The position numbers and the translations under genes were made by a program. Shown here piece after piece: positions 38,347 through 51,892 of a DNA stretch of 64,000 bases; the first letter of the stretch is position 1; every line of letters starts with the position of its first letter. This DNA is from Stenocarpella maydis (taxonomy: Eukaryota > Ascomycota > Sordariomycetes > Diaporthales > Diaporthaceae). Below the pieces are notes generated by a model, which was not told the origin of the DNA, made no database searches, and worked only from the letters and a program-made list of their open reading frames with translations. The stretch spans positions 27,739 to 91,738 of the forward strand of contig NQMI01000170.1 in the NCBI GenBank assembly GCA_002270565.1, read 5' to 3'.

Positions 38347-38419
38347 CTACGGAGTACACTAGAGAGCCGGCCAGCCTTGAAGGCGCCGGTCCGGGCCTTG
38401 TTTATAGTGTACTCCGTAG
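38347..38419. repeat. Perfect 15-bp inverted repeat with 43-bp spacer
   Basis: CTACGGAGTACACTA at 38347-38361 is the exact reverse complement of 38405-38419. The spacer is GC-rich and no gene is near. Each arm contains the motif TACGGAGTA/TACTCCGTA, also present once at 17856. Confidence 0.85.
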
Positions 38420-40234
38420 TGTACACAGCTGGTTGTGGGATAGCGTCACCGAGACTCTTGAAGATCACGGCCGCCCAGTCACTGACTGACAGTCGTGTCG
38501 CTGCTGTCGGCTCGGGTTCACTGATACGACATAACTCGTCGCACAGTCCTGCGGCCCAGCAAGACCTCAGAAAGAAAAGGCATTATCCAACAGTCTTGTC
38601 CCGCTCCCGTGCCTCCCTCATGGCCCCCGCGGAAACCAGCAAGCGACCTCGTGAGACCGTGTTGCCGAGACCAACGGCATGTCGTCGTGTGTAAGATTGA
38701 TTGACTGACTGGCGACCAACGAACCAACCAGCAGCTCCATCAGAGACAATGCCATGTCTGGTCTGTACGTGGATGGGAATGACACGACCTACAGCCAAGA
38801 CTTCAGCCTTGTCCCCGATGCTGGTGGTATGATCTTGATGCGACGAGCGGAACCATGCGGCAGCTGTCAACCTGCCCGAGCTTGAAACTGCTTGGCTTCA
38901 GCTTTCCCCATTCCCCATTCCCCATTCCTCCCTACCCATCCCCTCCCCCAGATTGACGCCCACAGCTCCCACGCACGGGCTACCGTTGGGAACAGCTTGC
39001 CCCACGTGGTGCAGGATGGGCCTATGGCTCCTACGTGGACATTCTACTTGCCCCTTTGACAGTCTGCCCATCCATGCTGGCGAGGCTACCGCTTCGCCCA
39101 GAGTTCCGCCCTGCCGCTGCGTCAGCCTTCTGCAACAGTGCTTGCCTGCTTGTGCGGCAGTGCGCCTTGCTCGGCCGCCCACGACCGTCCAAGCCGAGGT
39201 GTAACGAACAGAACGCTCGCTCGTTTACTCAACCACTTGCCAAATCAGACAGTCAACCATGGCAGTGATTATAATTTTGGCCATTGCAACTAGCCCAGAA
39301 ATGATGTGACAGTCTCTATCAAAAAGGGCCCACGCGCCAGCACGGAGGGGGTGTAGTTCTCCCGAGTGGATCTCGACGAAGCTAATCCCGGGGCCGATCG
39401 CCCCCCAGTCAATGTCCACCGACTTGGCTCGGGTGACTGAGCTCAGTAGCAGCAAACCTCAAAGCCTCATCAGCGCTGCGTGCGGCCTGCCTCAAATACA
39501 GGTCGACCGTCTAGTTTCAGGGATGCTTTCTTCGCGGCACCCTGCATTGTGAAACGGCCCATCCGTCCGTCCATTCAGGAGGCGGATTCATCATGGCTAC
39601 AGCGGGTCGACAACGCGCCCTCGCCAGGCAAATAGCCAGCGAGGCCATTCCAAAAACAAAGAAGGAAAATAGGGGCGAAGGGAAGGAGGAAGGAGAAAGA
39701 AGAAGAAGAGGAAGAAAGAGGAAGCACAGACTGTGTTAAGAGATCGTCTAATTATCCGGCCAATAAGGATTCTCGTGTCCAACCTGGAGTACTTCCCTGC
39801 CACGGCTGGCTCTCGGAGTGCCACTTTTCAAGGGGTCCACAGCTTCATCACACGTCCCGTATCGTTCGTGCCCTTTCTTGTAAGGATTTTTGTCAACCGT
39901 CATAGATCTATCGCCACTGTGTTGTCTTTTGAGATCAGCCCGGGAATATTGGTGGGTTCTGCTGTTGTTGAAACCGGTTCGAGATCTCGAAGCTTGTCAA
40001 GCTTGCTGCTGCGCCAGAACGAAGCCCTGGGGATATCCCATTCAAGCAGCTGGCTATCGCACATACAAGCGCATGGCCAAATTTGCCAGCTGGGTCTGTC
40101 CGAGGGACGACGGAAATCACGACCCAGCCTATGAGTTGATTTCGACGGCCTGTTTCACCCACCGCTCCAGAGTTGATGCATATTTCTCTGGAATTCGAGC
40201 CATATCGGTCTCCGAGCACGAGAAGCAAGGCATA

Positions 40235-41062
40235 ACGTCCCTAGCCAACATTCGGCCCCCCCCCCTAATTCGGCCCCCTACTTCTCATACTAAATACCTC
40301 CTTTTTAACTACCTATTATTAATTCTACAAAAATATTACAAATACCTAGTTTTTAAATTTATATACATAAGAGGATAATATTTATGTTTACTATAGTTTT
40401 ATAATCTATTTCTAAATCCACATTTTAAAAATAATTTCTAAATATATAAGTATAAAATTATTAAGGATTATTAAGAAAGTATAAGAAGTTCTTAACAATG
40501 CTAAATTTAAGTTTATTTATGTAAATATAAACTTTGTAAAATAGTTATATTACGAAATATATAAAATAAATATTAAATATTAATAATTTGAAACTTTTTA
40601 TAAATAAAAAACTCAACTATTATATTCTTTTTAAGAAAAGTTATTATAAGAAAAACTAATATTAGGTTCTTATTAATAAAAGAATATATTTATAATAATA
40701 AACCATAAATATTAAATAATATATAAATTAAATAGTAATATTTGAAAAAATTTCTAACTAAAATTCATAATAGAATATAATAGAAAATAAGTTATTGCTC
40801 ATATATTAATACTTTTATATATTTTATTAAGGATCTTTGATATTCTAAATATATAAAATTTAAAAGTTATTTTAAGAATAGTAATATTATATATTTATTT
40901 TTAAAAGTTATTCTCTTATAATGCCTTTAAAATGCTATTCTTTGAGTCTGTGGTCAGGGTTATAGGGTTTTATTTGAATTTAATATTACTGTTTAAAATG
41001 TGTGAGTTTCTGTGGGAAAGGGGGGCCGAATCAGGGGGGCGCCGAAAGTGGGCCAGGGACGT
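40235..41062. mobile_element. Fot1/pogo-type MITE with AT-rich, RIP-like interior
   Basis: Imperfect terminal inverted repeats of about 45 bp lie at ~40235-40280 and ~41018-41062. Both start ACGTCCCT[AG]GCC when read inwards, and both carry two subterminal TTCGGC-plus-C-run boxes. TA flanks both ends (40233-40234, 41063-41064), as expected for Tc1/mariner-Fot1 target-site duplication. The 730-bp interior is almost entirely A/T with no long frame, so no transposase is encoded. The composition suits C-to-T change by repeat-induced point mutation; the C-rich ends, poor in CpA, are spared. Confidence 0.75.
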
Positions 41063-41064
41063 TA

Positions 41065-43583
41065 TGTAAGTTCAATCCGTGTCTACAATATGACCAGACA
41101 GCCAGAGCGTCAGCGAAGGGAGGACGGGGCCCGTCGCCAAACAGCCCACCTTCGCGCTCGTGCCCCTGAGGTCTCGTAACAGCCGCGACGCGGACGGACT
41201 ATTCCATGACGCCTCCATGTCGAGCTTTATGAAGATGGCGCGCAAAAGCCCTCGTCCGGGCTGGCCTCCGGCGGGCACATGAGGGCGACGACATAGACTC
41301 GGAGCAGCCAGGAACGAATGTTACCACCAGAACGGCCCATATTTGGGTATGCACAACACCTAGCAGTCGCTGGATTCAGGTAACATTGGCATTGCGGCGC
41401 GTGTGACCATCAGGATCTGACTCTTCACAGACTGCTTCCATGCAAACATCCCGAAGCTGGGCTGTACCCAACTCATGTCGACAAAAACTCGTGAGAAAAA
41501 AGGTTCGGTCCGGGCCGACCAAGTAGCTTGGTCTGACTGGTAATTCCGAAGTTTCATTCCTGCGGAAGCCGCAAAAAGGAGCGGGAAAAGGCCGGTTCAG
41601 AGGAGATGCACCATAAGACCGGGCTTCGTAAGTGTTGGGAAGCAACAGCGAGGTCGACCCAAGCCCACTGCGGGAAAAGCTCATTGTCAGCCATGGACGT
41701 GTCCCGGGCGAAGCAGTCTGTCGTGGATTGACTTATGTGCCAGAGGAAAAAAGAATGAGAGGGATGTCGATAACAGCTTGGAATGGCCGGGCGTGGAAGA
41801 CTCTGGGGTCTACGAGGCTAGCAAAGAAAAGAGGACGCAGCACCAGTCACAACCAATTCCAAGACTATACGTGCCCAGATAGCCAGACCAAGGTGCCAAC
41901 TCCACTACACCGCACTCAACACGTGAGTCCGGACTGCGCGCAATCCGGCGGTCTTAACCGGCAAAGTTCCTCCGCGGGTTTTGTGGGCACAAGCCTTTAT
42001 CAATGAGACTATTGCCAAAGAAACCCCCATATGGCCGGACCCTCAGAATTATATTGGGCAACTGCGCCAGAGTCCAGCGGGTTTCAAGCCAGTGCAGATG
42101 TCCATCAGTCTCTCTGTACTGCCACGCAGTGCTCAGGAACCACAAGAAGATGAATCTATATCAGAGGAGACGTGGGCACATGGAGTTCTGATGGCGAAGT
42201 GCGAACTCTCACTTTCCTCAAGACTACCTGCACTGCGGGGACGGCCTTTGGAGTAGCAGGACTAATATGACCAAGAAAAAAAAACCTCGAGGGCTGTAAA
42301 AACTATACTCTTGAGACAGGGATGAGCTCAGAATCTGGATAGGCAAGGTGTCCCATCCGCATCCCTGTTGTTCGCGTGTCTCTCTTGAGTCACAAGCATG
42401 CTTGATTCTGGATACAAATGGCCCCAGGAGTTCTTGCTGGAACAAGAGGGGAATTTAATCTCCATATGTACTCAACTGAACACAAATCTACAATATAATA
42501 TACAGATCGACCGTTTGCCACAGCGAGGTAAAGTTGCAACGTGATATGGCTTATACAACTTGACAATAAAGCAAAGTGGACACATGACACTACGAAGTCG
42601 TGATAAAGATGTGAATAGTGATACTTCAGACAAATTGGCCACATGCCACATGCCACTCACAAGAGTCTGGTAAAGCCCCACATTGCCCCCCCCCCCCAAA
42701 CAAAAAAACCCTGGTCAAGCCAGCGCAGCGCCTGCGGGCACAGTGCCACAACACCACTCATGCAAATGGGCTAATAGACATTACGACATTTCACCCAGTT
42801 GTTTGAGCGCCGTCGTCGACGCAAAGGCATCCCATCTGACCAGCCCCATGCAACTATCCGGTATGCATGCATCCCGCGGCCCGGGTAAGGATGCAAGCCA
42901 CTCGCTACCCGAGGGGGGTCTTGTACTACTGCAGCCACGGCACGGGCTGGCATCTGTGTGACGTATTTCTGTTTGAGATCTCACCGCTGCCCGTCCCGCA
43001 CGCGCAGCAGCAGCAGCAGCAGCGCGCAAGCACGTACATATGCAGCGCGGGCGTGAACCAGATTCGCAACGCGGGATGTCTTCCCGCTGGTGCGGTCTGC
43101 ATGTATGCACTTGGATTTAGCCTATGTGTAGCGGCCGACGGGGGATGCAGGTCAGAGACAAAAATACCACCGGCGCGCCTGTGGCTTGGGGGTGTTTTGG
43201 GGGACAAGGGCCAGGCAATTAATTCTGCCGCACTGTTGCTGTGTGCATCATCGATGGTGGCCGTCGCTCGAGACCCCTAGATCTTGCTGGTGGTGCACGT
43301 GAAGGACGTTTTTCCCTGCCCGCTACAGCCACAGTAGGACGGCATGGCAGGTGTTTCTATGACCGCTGCAAGTGCCCAAACGGCCGGGGCGGGAGCTATC
43401 TCTCTCCCACACAGACACACTCACATTCACTTCTTTCGGCGTTGATGCGCGCAGATCGCCGACGTTCATCGGTTCGCTACGCTCATGGGAATGGGGGGGT
43501 GCATTGTGTGAGACAGATGCTCATCCCCTCCGTCCCGCCCACGACCGACCCGACTGCCCACCAGCAGACCACGGCCCGAACAG

Positions 43584-43622
<39 letters not shown>

Positions 43623-45143
43623 AGGGAGGGAGATATGCTTCTCCCCAGGAACAAACAAGAGATTCCCCATCCTTGCCCCGTCGTGCACCACCCTTATCCG
43701 GAACGTTTCCTCCTGCCCTCGACCAGCACGACGAGTCAGAATGCATTGACGGGCAGGTGCCAGTTTGATTCCACCCCATTTCACTGGGGGCAGGCAAGAA
43801 AGAACGCCCAAGTCCAGGATGACACACCTCGTCCTCTCGGGACATGGAGGGGGGAAGAAGGGGGGTGTCACCAGACGCCCTCACACGTGATGATGTTTGC
43901 ACTTGAAAGAAGAAGGCCCGGGACAGGAAGTGTGCACACCCCCCCCCCTCCTTATCAGACGATATAGGGTCACATTTGCAATTTCGCCCTCAGACACGCG
44001 AGATACACCACACTGCGAGATCGGGCGTCTTGCATACAATACGTACACTCATGAAGCTTGCGCGTGCCTGCCCCCAGTGCAACTCGCGGCGTCGTCGCCC
44101 GTCCCGCCCAACGTGTGAGTAAGTACCCAGGCTCCATATCATATGTCTTGGCCGCGGGCGCGTAGAGAGAGTGTGTGTGTGACTGCGGAGGTCGACTGCA
44201 ACGTTATGACGACAGTGATGGGGCACCTACACGCAGCTGCGCCGTGGGTCATCCGAAACACACTTTACCGTACAGTAGAGTATAGCATAAGTGGAAATGG
44301 GTTGGTTCTGTGGCCACGGAGCATCACCCTTATTCAAACCCGACTAGACTGCTTGATACTCAGGTGGGTGGGTGGAGTTGTGTGCGCGCCAGTGAGAGGC
44401 TAATATTTGCACGGGACACACACTACACAGCACCTACCACAGACGTGGGCAATGCATGCAAACCTGACAGCTGCCCTGGCCGGGATGGCTCTCAGCAAGC
44501 CTCTTGCTGCGACGACAGTATTATAGGGCAATCATGATATCGGCTCTCCAAGTGGTCCCCCTTCGACGGTTCTGTTGATACCTAGCGTGAACCCAGCAAC
44601 TGCAAGGGAGGGCAGTGTCGCATCCGCCGCAGTCCTGTCACTGGCAGCGAGGAGGAACCTGCCTTCATTTCTCAGGCTGCCGCGCCCAGCGCCCTGCGCC
44701 CATCGCTCCACCATCAGCTCTTTACCAGTCACCGCGCCTAGCAGTCGCGCATGATATGGCACCAGTAATGTACTTATGTCATGCATTTTCGGAATACGGA
44801 GACCGGGATCGATGATATGTTACATGGAAAGAGGTGCTGCATGATCGCTGATCACGCCGGTCCTCCTGCACCGCTTCTCTGTTGCCGTACCCGAGTCTCG
44901 TTCACAACAAGGGCGCGCCCCCCCCCCTTTTCTCCCTCAGCATTACTGTGGCTCCAAGCTTGCTCGTCCTCGTCTTGAAACGTGTTTACCCTCCATGCCT
45001 CGTCCTCATGATTAGTGATCCTATTTGAAAGCACTTGCCGACTGCCCAAGCCGCGCAAGAAATAGGCCCTGCCACCCAGACAAATTTCGGCCTCGTGACA
45101 TTTGTATTGAGATACCAGCTTTCGGAACAAGGGTGCCTACACT
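41065..45143. other. Gene-free region between the MITE and SFT2
   Basis: Composition returns to normal directly after the element. No frame resembles a known protein. A C run lies near 42687 and a CAG run near 43008. Confidence 0.45.
43583..43633. repeat. (GA)n/(GGGA)n purine repeat
   Basis: GA dinucleotides followed by GGGA units. All purine on the plus strand for ~50 bp. Confidence 0.9.
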
Positions 45144-46460
45144 CTAACCGGTCACCCAGGCGGCAGCTCTCCTTGCGCCAAAGCTTGAAGCGACGCGCAG
45201 GCTGCTGGAACCCATGGGGAAGTAGCTAACAAGGTACCACACAAGACAAACCATCTGTATGATTGCTGAAAACAGCGTGAGGATGGTGCTGCGGAGCTGT
45301 TTGTGACAGTATGACCATGTCAGCCAGAGTCTCGGCCTCAAGGCAGCGCGTTTTGGCGGATACGGAGCAAAGGGAAACGAGAAAAATGACTCACCCCGAG
45401 AGCGAAGTAAAATGTAAGAATTATGGATCCGAAGTAGGCACCCGTGAAAGGCAGCCGTGGACCGGAGAGCAAATGTTGGACGTATGCCCATGGCCCCATT
45501 ACAGCAGCAAAGGATACCAGAAACAGCGTCGACCCCAGCGTCCACCTGAGGGCAAGTTTGTGAGTCAGTCCTGCATGGTCACCAAGGCTTGGAGGGGGGG
45601 GGTAAGAACCGAGATTGTGTGCTTTGGAATAAGTTGGACGGACGGAAGCCTGTGCCTTGCAGGTCACCTTCACCAGTCACCGGGCGAGAAACCGGCTGCT
45701 CGGCGTGTCATACGAGATCGACAGCTTATGCGCGCCGGGTAGCTGCAGGAAACCAAGCTTGTTTTCTCCAGACCGAGCGGGCCGGCTAAGGGGCCCCGTG
45801 CATGGGATGTAAAAGAGGCATGTTCCGCCTAAGGCATCCTGGGATGGGGCCAAAACAGCGCTACTCCCTCCTGCGATGTTCACATGGTACTTGAGAAGAA
45901 ACATGCGGACTTACAGAATGACAAATTTAGATGGCCTTAGTGACAGAACAGGGAAGAGGAAGAAGCAGATAACGAAGCAGGCAAGAGCGCCCAAGTTGCA
46001 AGCAGCGAAAATCATCAGTCGGTCCCATCTATTCACTGTTGGAATAGGCCCATGGGCCGCGAGTCAGCCTCTGTCGCAACGGATGCAAGCCCGCGGTAAG
46101 GATAGACATTATTTTCCGTGGACACTGAGACACAGCGCTTCGAGCAGCGCCCTCGTAGGGCCGGCTGCCGTCTGCAAGGGGAAAACGGAGGCTCTCTGGG
46201 GTGGGTGGAATTTGTTAAGCGACGATCATCGACTCACATGCAAACCAAGTCTCCTCCTCTTCCCGCCGCGAGGCTGCCGGCAGTGGAGCGCCGGCGCCTT
46301 CCGTCGTAGGAAGCCGTACGTAGCCCCGGTCGCCGAATGGGTTCAACGACTTGATCGACGATAGAAGCCCGCTCTGCTGGGATGTGTTTACAGGTTCATC
46401 CTGTCCGCGCCTGGACCAGCCAAGGGCATTCATCTGGTCTCGGAATGATGCTGATGCCAT
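45144..46460 (-). CDS. SFT2: SFT2, Golgi vesicle-traffic membrane protein
   Basis: Four exons: 46460-46238, 46035-45915, 45545-45395, 45296-45144, giving 215 residues, the family size. Introns of 202, 369 and 98 nt all use GT-AG. Joined exons give FAL-NRWDRLMIFAACNLGAL, KFVILWTLGSTLFLVSFAAVMG, and FALGLRSTILTLFSA without gaps. The N-terminal ~75 residues are cytosolic. Four membrane segments follow (~82-104, 110-130, 146-163, 168-190), with the hallmark stretches LLSGPRLPFTGAYFGSIIL and WYLVSYFPMGSSSLR, and a short tail GARRAAAWVTG. By family, Sft2 is a tetraspanning Golgi protein that works with Sed5-dependent endosome-to-Golgi fusion, overlapping with Got1. No single long frame shows it. 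The 369-nt intron is long for this genome, but the protein is continuous across it. Confidence 0.9.
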
Positions 46461-49400
46461 ATTGTCCTCGGCAGGGCGGTTCCCCTTGTTCCGGGCGGTC
46501 CGGAGAGCGTGTTACAGATGTGAATATCTTGGGGATCCTTCGAGATGGTCAAGAATGGCAAGGACCAACTGTTCCGGGGCCTCAGCGTGGTGTCGTAAAG
46601 GTGTGCCCAGTGACGTGCTACTATTATGACAGGAATCAGTGGTCGGCCTTGTGATTTCTAAGAGGACTATGAAGGGGGTACAGCATGTGTGAATCGCACG
46701 ATTCCATTGGGCGGCATAGAGATAGGGGCATGTAAGAGTAAATTGGGGGGAGCCACTAACGGGGGCTGGCGTGATGAAGGGGGCGAGGCTGTGGGTAAAA
46801 AGGTCACCTACCGGTTTCTCCGTTGCAGGTTCCTGTGATGGTGTGGATCGGGACCGCGAGGTGCAGGCGCACACAGTATGCGGAAAGCCACAGGGGGTGA
46901 CAGAGTCGAGTCGAGCCAGTGCAGTCAGTGCCTTGTCTCTGCGTTCTGCGCTCTGGTATGCTTGGGCTTTGATTCAGCCGCGGGAGGTGGTTGATGGCAG
47001 TGCTTGCGGAATCTGGATCAACGCTTGTGCAGTTGTCTTATCATCGGAAGGGGAGCTTCGTATTGCGCTGGCGACGTGTCCCGAAGCGAGGGTTTCCCTT
47101 TGGCAGCAGCCTGGGCAAACCGCGCGTACGGTGGCGATACGGGGAGGCTGGCAGGTATCAGCGAGGACCCGAGGCGGTGCTGGGTGCCTTGGGCGTGGGT
47201 TCAAGGAGCTGTTGGTGTGCGGGTTGGCAGGGTATGGAGTGCGTGGGTGTGCGTGTGTCGTGACGGTCCAGGTTCGCAGTCGGCAACTTCAGCTCTGCGA
47301 GATGATGCAGACACGACGTTCGGGAACCCAGGACGTTGAGTTGGTGCCACAACACTAGCTTGCCAGAAATAGCGGGTCCGGGGTCTGCAGATGCCAGAGC
47401 CTTGGGGTGCCCCGTGCCCCAACCGCACGGCACTTGGAGTGATCGCAGCAGGGGTCTCGTCCACTGCACCAAGCAAGCAGTCCAAGGTTGCTCCGGACAC
47501 ACCCTTTCCGCCTCCCCACCCACACTATCCACATCACCATCCCACACACACACTTACACCAAGCATATCACGCTTCCGAGCTTCACACAGCTTGCTTCCC
47601 TGCTGCGGGTATCTGTTCTGCAGTCCCTGCCTGCAGGGAAGTGGGCATGGTGTCATGATCGGTCCTAGTCGCAAGACGGCACGCACACAGCTCCGTCTTT
47701 AGGCTTGACTGGGTAGTTATGACGGTATTTGTCTCACCAAAATATGGGACTTTGGGCAATCCCATGGCTTTCCCATGGGCATCACCGGGCCAGCCACATC
47801 TACCCACCTGCCCCAAGGCCAAGGGTGCCCCCATCAACACTGGGACCCGCGACGGCGCGACCTTTACTCCAGGGCTGTCACCCTGGCTCTGGCCGACCGT
47901 CCAGGCGGTGGCCACACCAAGGGCTCTCACCGTCTGCAGCCTCTGCCGGCCGCTGCGGTTCTTATCCAAAGGGCAGGCAAATGCCCACCCTTTCGAGCAC
48001 CGCGTCGGTGTGGGGGCTCCCATCGCCAGAACTTTAAGAAACACTCGTACGCTGGACCGGAGCAGATTGCCCACAGTACCTGAGATTTAGTGTAGTTCAG
48101 AGACTTCCGCGATCGGCCGGCCCTTGTCGATCACTCGGAAGTAGCAGGGGCCAAGAACACAACCGGCATCCGACCGTTGTTGCCGCTGGCAAGCTCCTCG
48201 ACGTCTGTATTACATGGGGAGGGCTAGCAAGCCGCACATTCTCCTTGGTTCCAAGCTTGTTTGCCCTGCTCCTGGTGTGCTAGATGTCTTAGGTTGCGGT
48301 CGTCAACACGAGTCACGTTGGATGTGATACCCCCCTCCCCTTCCCACACGCCTTCCGGGGATGCCCATACCAGTCCACTTCTGCCATCTCTGTATGCTGC
48401 CATGGTGACTCCCCGCTACGTTAAGCATGTGGTAGACCTCATCTACGCCCGAGGAACGGTGAAGGGAGGAAGCCTGGGGGCTGTGCCGCAACATGTTGTC
48501 TCTTTGGCCTCCACACCATCCCACTAATCCAAGTCAGAAGACTTGACTGTCGCGTATAGTCTTGGTAAATGACACTTGTCGCCGGCAAGGAACATGTAAT
48601 TAGTGTAGAGTATATATATAAACTGCTGCTGCCACGAGATACCTTGACCCCCCTCTGGATCTTTCTCCCGAGTTGAGACGTATCCTTCCTATGACTCGCA
48701 ACCTGCCTCCACTCCGATATGTGTGTGACAGCCAATCTGAGGTCTTCCAAAGGAATCATATAAATACGACCTGGTACGGGCCAGAAGATTTCCATTGCAG
48801 CTTCGCCAGTCTCGCATCTCTTCGTCTGTACCGCCAGCGAAAGCAAATTCGACCTCGCAAGAAACATCGAAGAACCCTATTCGACCCGGCACAATCTTTG
48901 ATCTGGTATGAGGTCCAACCGTCACCTGTGCTTGTCGTGACAAGGCTCATGGGGCTCCCGCCTCGACCAAGCACAGTCGGAAGCTGACCAACACGTGAGG
49001 AGACATCAAAGAGACACATTGTCAGCAATCAACCCGCAGCCCACCGTACATCACAAACGACACATCAACGTTGGTGTTTGAGCGACATCAACGCTGGATC
49101 CGAGTCAGACAAACTAAAGCCCAACCAAGGTGTGCGACCCTAAGCTGTGGGAGCGCTAGCCGAGTGGCGAAAGGGAAAAGCAGCAAGACTAAGCAAGAAA
49201 AGAGACATTGGATTCGACTAGAGGCGTAATAAACGGCGGGGCCGAGGTCGAGACCAGCGCCCCATATTGCGAGACGTGAGGACCGCTGCTGCCGCCGGCC
49301 GGGCTTATCAGACTATAGCCGGCGCATCGCGGCTCGCACTGGAGCATCCTGTTGTCAGACGTTGAGTGTGCAGCGGAAAATAAGCGCAGGCCATCCAAGA

Positions 49401-51892
49401 CGGGTACGCATATCTGTGTCTTTTTTTTTCTCCCTGCGGATGTTTATGCCGGATCAGCCAGGCGGAAGCTGCGTCAGTTACGGCCCATTGATCAAGGACT
49501 GGTTGCCGGGTCTCAGGCCGGAGACGGGCCCTCGTTGAGCGATGAGATAGATGACGACCTCTTCTCTGTGACAAGTGCGCAAGATGGGATTGATTATCTT
49601 GACTGACATTCACATGCAGGTTGGGTAGGACCGGATCATCCTAGTGAGGATCACGCCGTCTCATCCCCATCACCGCCACTAATCCCGAAGGTCGGGAGGT
49701 AAACCCGGGACGGGTCTGCAGAGGAGGCTCCACCGGAGGAAATAACGACAGCCACACTGGGTCAGGAAAAGAGACAAACGGGGGTTTTGTCTGCGACTCG
49801 TCTCGTCCAGCAAAGACAACCAACTCCCCAAGAGGTCTGGACGCCAGTGGGACCGACCAAGAATCGGCCTAGGGCGTTCTGTGGGCTATCGAGCCTGGGC
49901 TGGCCTGGACCGGTCATCATATATCATCATCTCCAAGGTCAGCAGTGCCGCCGCAGCAGCCCTTCCAAGCGGTGCTGAGACCACCACCACCACCACCACC
50001 GATCCTTGCTATCACCCTCCATCCACCCATCGTCCATCCCATGTCGGCCAGCCAGAGCGTCGAGAGAATACATTCTGATCACCCGTCTACTTGCAGTGCA
50101 GTCAGTGAGCGCACCACACCACCTCGCAGAGGTCAAGAACACACCAGATCCGCACTCGGACAGGATATCACCCTTCAAGAACAAGGTCAGTCAGTCTTGC
50201 ATTATCAAATGCTGTCTTTCCTTTTTTTTTTTTTTCTCCCTCTTTTTCCCGCGGCTGTCGTTGTTGGCCGGGAACTTCTCCGGCGCTAGCTCCTCGTTCA
50301 AGGAAACGCCCTCTCAATCCCCGCCAACCCCACCAAACCCCCTCCTCCACCACTGTGCGAGTGTACCTGTCCCGCGTTGTACTGCGGGCGCGGTACAAAC
50401 CAGCATGGACTGCTGGAAGGTGGGAGAATGGAAGTGCGGACGCACTGACCTTTCACCGCCCAGTGCTCTTCCCCCCTCCACCCTTCGGCTCTCTGGCAAG
50501 CAAGTCAGTTGGTCTGGTTAGTCTGTTAGTCCAGCACAAAACCGCACCGCCGGCTGGACAAGCCGGGTTTGACTCCATTCGGTTTCCCTTCTCCAGAAAT
50601 CCCCCAGCATTTCATCTCGCCTTCTCCAGACCTGACCCGCAACCCGTACCCGCGACCTGCGATCGAAACCTACCCATCCTCGCCCTCATCCTCACCCTCG
50701 CCCGTCGTGCTTGTTTGTCCTTGTGTCTCCGAAGCTGGTGGTAGGTAACAAGCCCAGGCGCCCGTGCCTCGCCAGCCCTCCCTGCGACCTGCAAGCTGCA
50801 CGCCGCTAGGAGCCTCTGGTGTCCCGCTGTCCCGCTGTCCCGCCGTCCCGCCTGCATTCTACTATGTATTTCCCGGGCCTCGTCGCTCGGATTCAAGTCC
50901 TCGACCCATCTGTCGCCCTGCAATGCGCCAGGAACTAGCGGCTGAGAGTTTGCACATAGGCCAGAACAAAAGAACAATTGGAATACCACCTCCACGGCCA
51001 CCCTACAAGACGACCGCGCCCATTGACACCCGCCCCAGCCATCCGAGCAACCCCGACAGGCGGACAGGCGAACAGGCGAACAAGCAGCGCTACCCGCCTC
51101 TTCCGCCCTTCCGAAGGTCCCAGGGCGACAGAAACAAGCAACAAAAGGCCTCGCCTCTTCTTCTTCGGCCGACGCTCCCTCGACGACTTCAATCCCATTT
51201 CGTGCTTGTTCCTATACCAAAATAGCGCAGCATCCGATCTTGCCCGGGTCCCCCATCTCGGCGCCGTCGCAGCTTCCCTGTCGTACCAAGCCGCTGGGCC
51301 GCCTCCCTCTGTGTTGAGAGACCTAGCCTCGCTGCTTCCTGCGCTGACCGACTCTGCACCCTTCCCACCCTCTCATCGCCAAGCCCCACCTGGGAATCGC
51401 ACCGCATCGCAGCCTCACCGTCCACGGCTTCTCGCCGGGCTTTTCCATCCAGAGATACAACACGCAATTCACTCTGTTCACAGCTGGTAATAGATGCCAC
51501 CCTTCCCTTTGCTTCTCCACTCCCGAGGGCCTTTTTCTCGAGTCCTAGGGCCTGTCAGAAACACGGCCTCGGTCTGCACCCTGCCTGGGTCATGCTGACC
51601 GCAAGTTGCGACGCTGCCTACACCGAGTCATCGTGTTTGTCCTTTCAGGCCTGCGATCGTGCCCCAGCGACGGATTTGATCCTGCATCTCCCCGACCCGT
51701 AACTCTCTGGGCTCGCGGCTGACCTTGCTGTTTTGAAAAAGCCGGCTTCGGGCCATCGAGACAAGCACCACTGCACGCCGCAACGCGCTCAGAGCGACAG
51801 CGCCACTTGACTCATCACAAGACGACTTCTCGCACCACGAAAGTTCGACACCGAAGTATCCCGCCCATTTGACGTAGCAATATCGATTCGCA
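46461..51892. other. Gene-free region between divergent SFT2 and the RTG3-like gene
   Basis: Both flanking genes start away from it, so it should hold two promoters and leaders. From ~50.0 to 51.9 kb it is pyrimidine-rich with several short upstream frames, which fits a long leader of the bHLH gene. Two TAGTGTAG copies lie at 48088 and 48601, the latter directly before a TATATATAAA string. No protein recognised. Confidence 0.45.

Larger units (their letters stand above)
35568..40232. other. Gene-free region upstream of the LARP1-like gene
   Basis: It begins with the LARP1-like leader and promoter. I found no recognisable protein in any frame. Repeats inside are listed separately; purine-rich runs occur near 39655-39725 and a G run near 37541. 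Confidence 0.45.

Noticed and set aside
49150..49240. tRNA-like A-box string GCTAGCCGAGTGG
   Set aside because: No proper B box (GGTTCGANNCC) follows and the acceptor arms do not pair.
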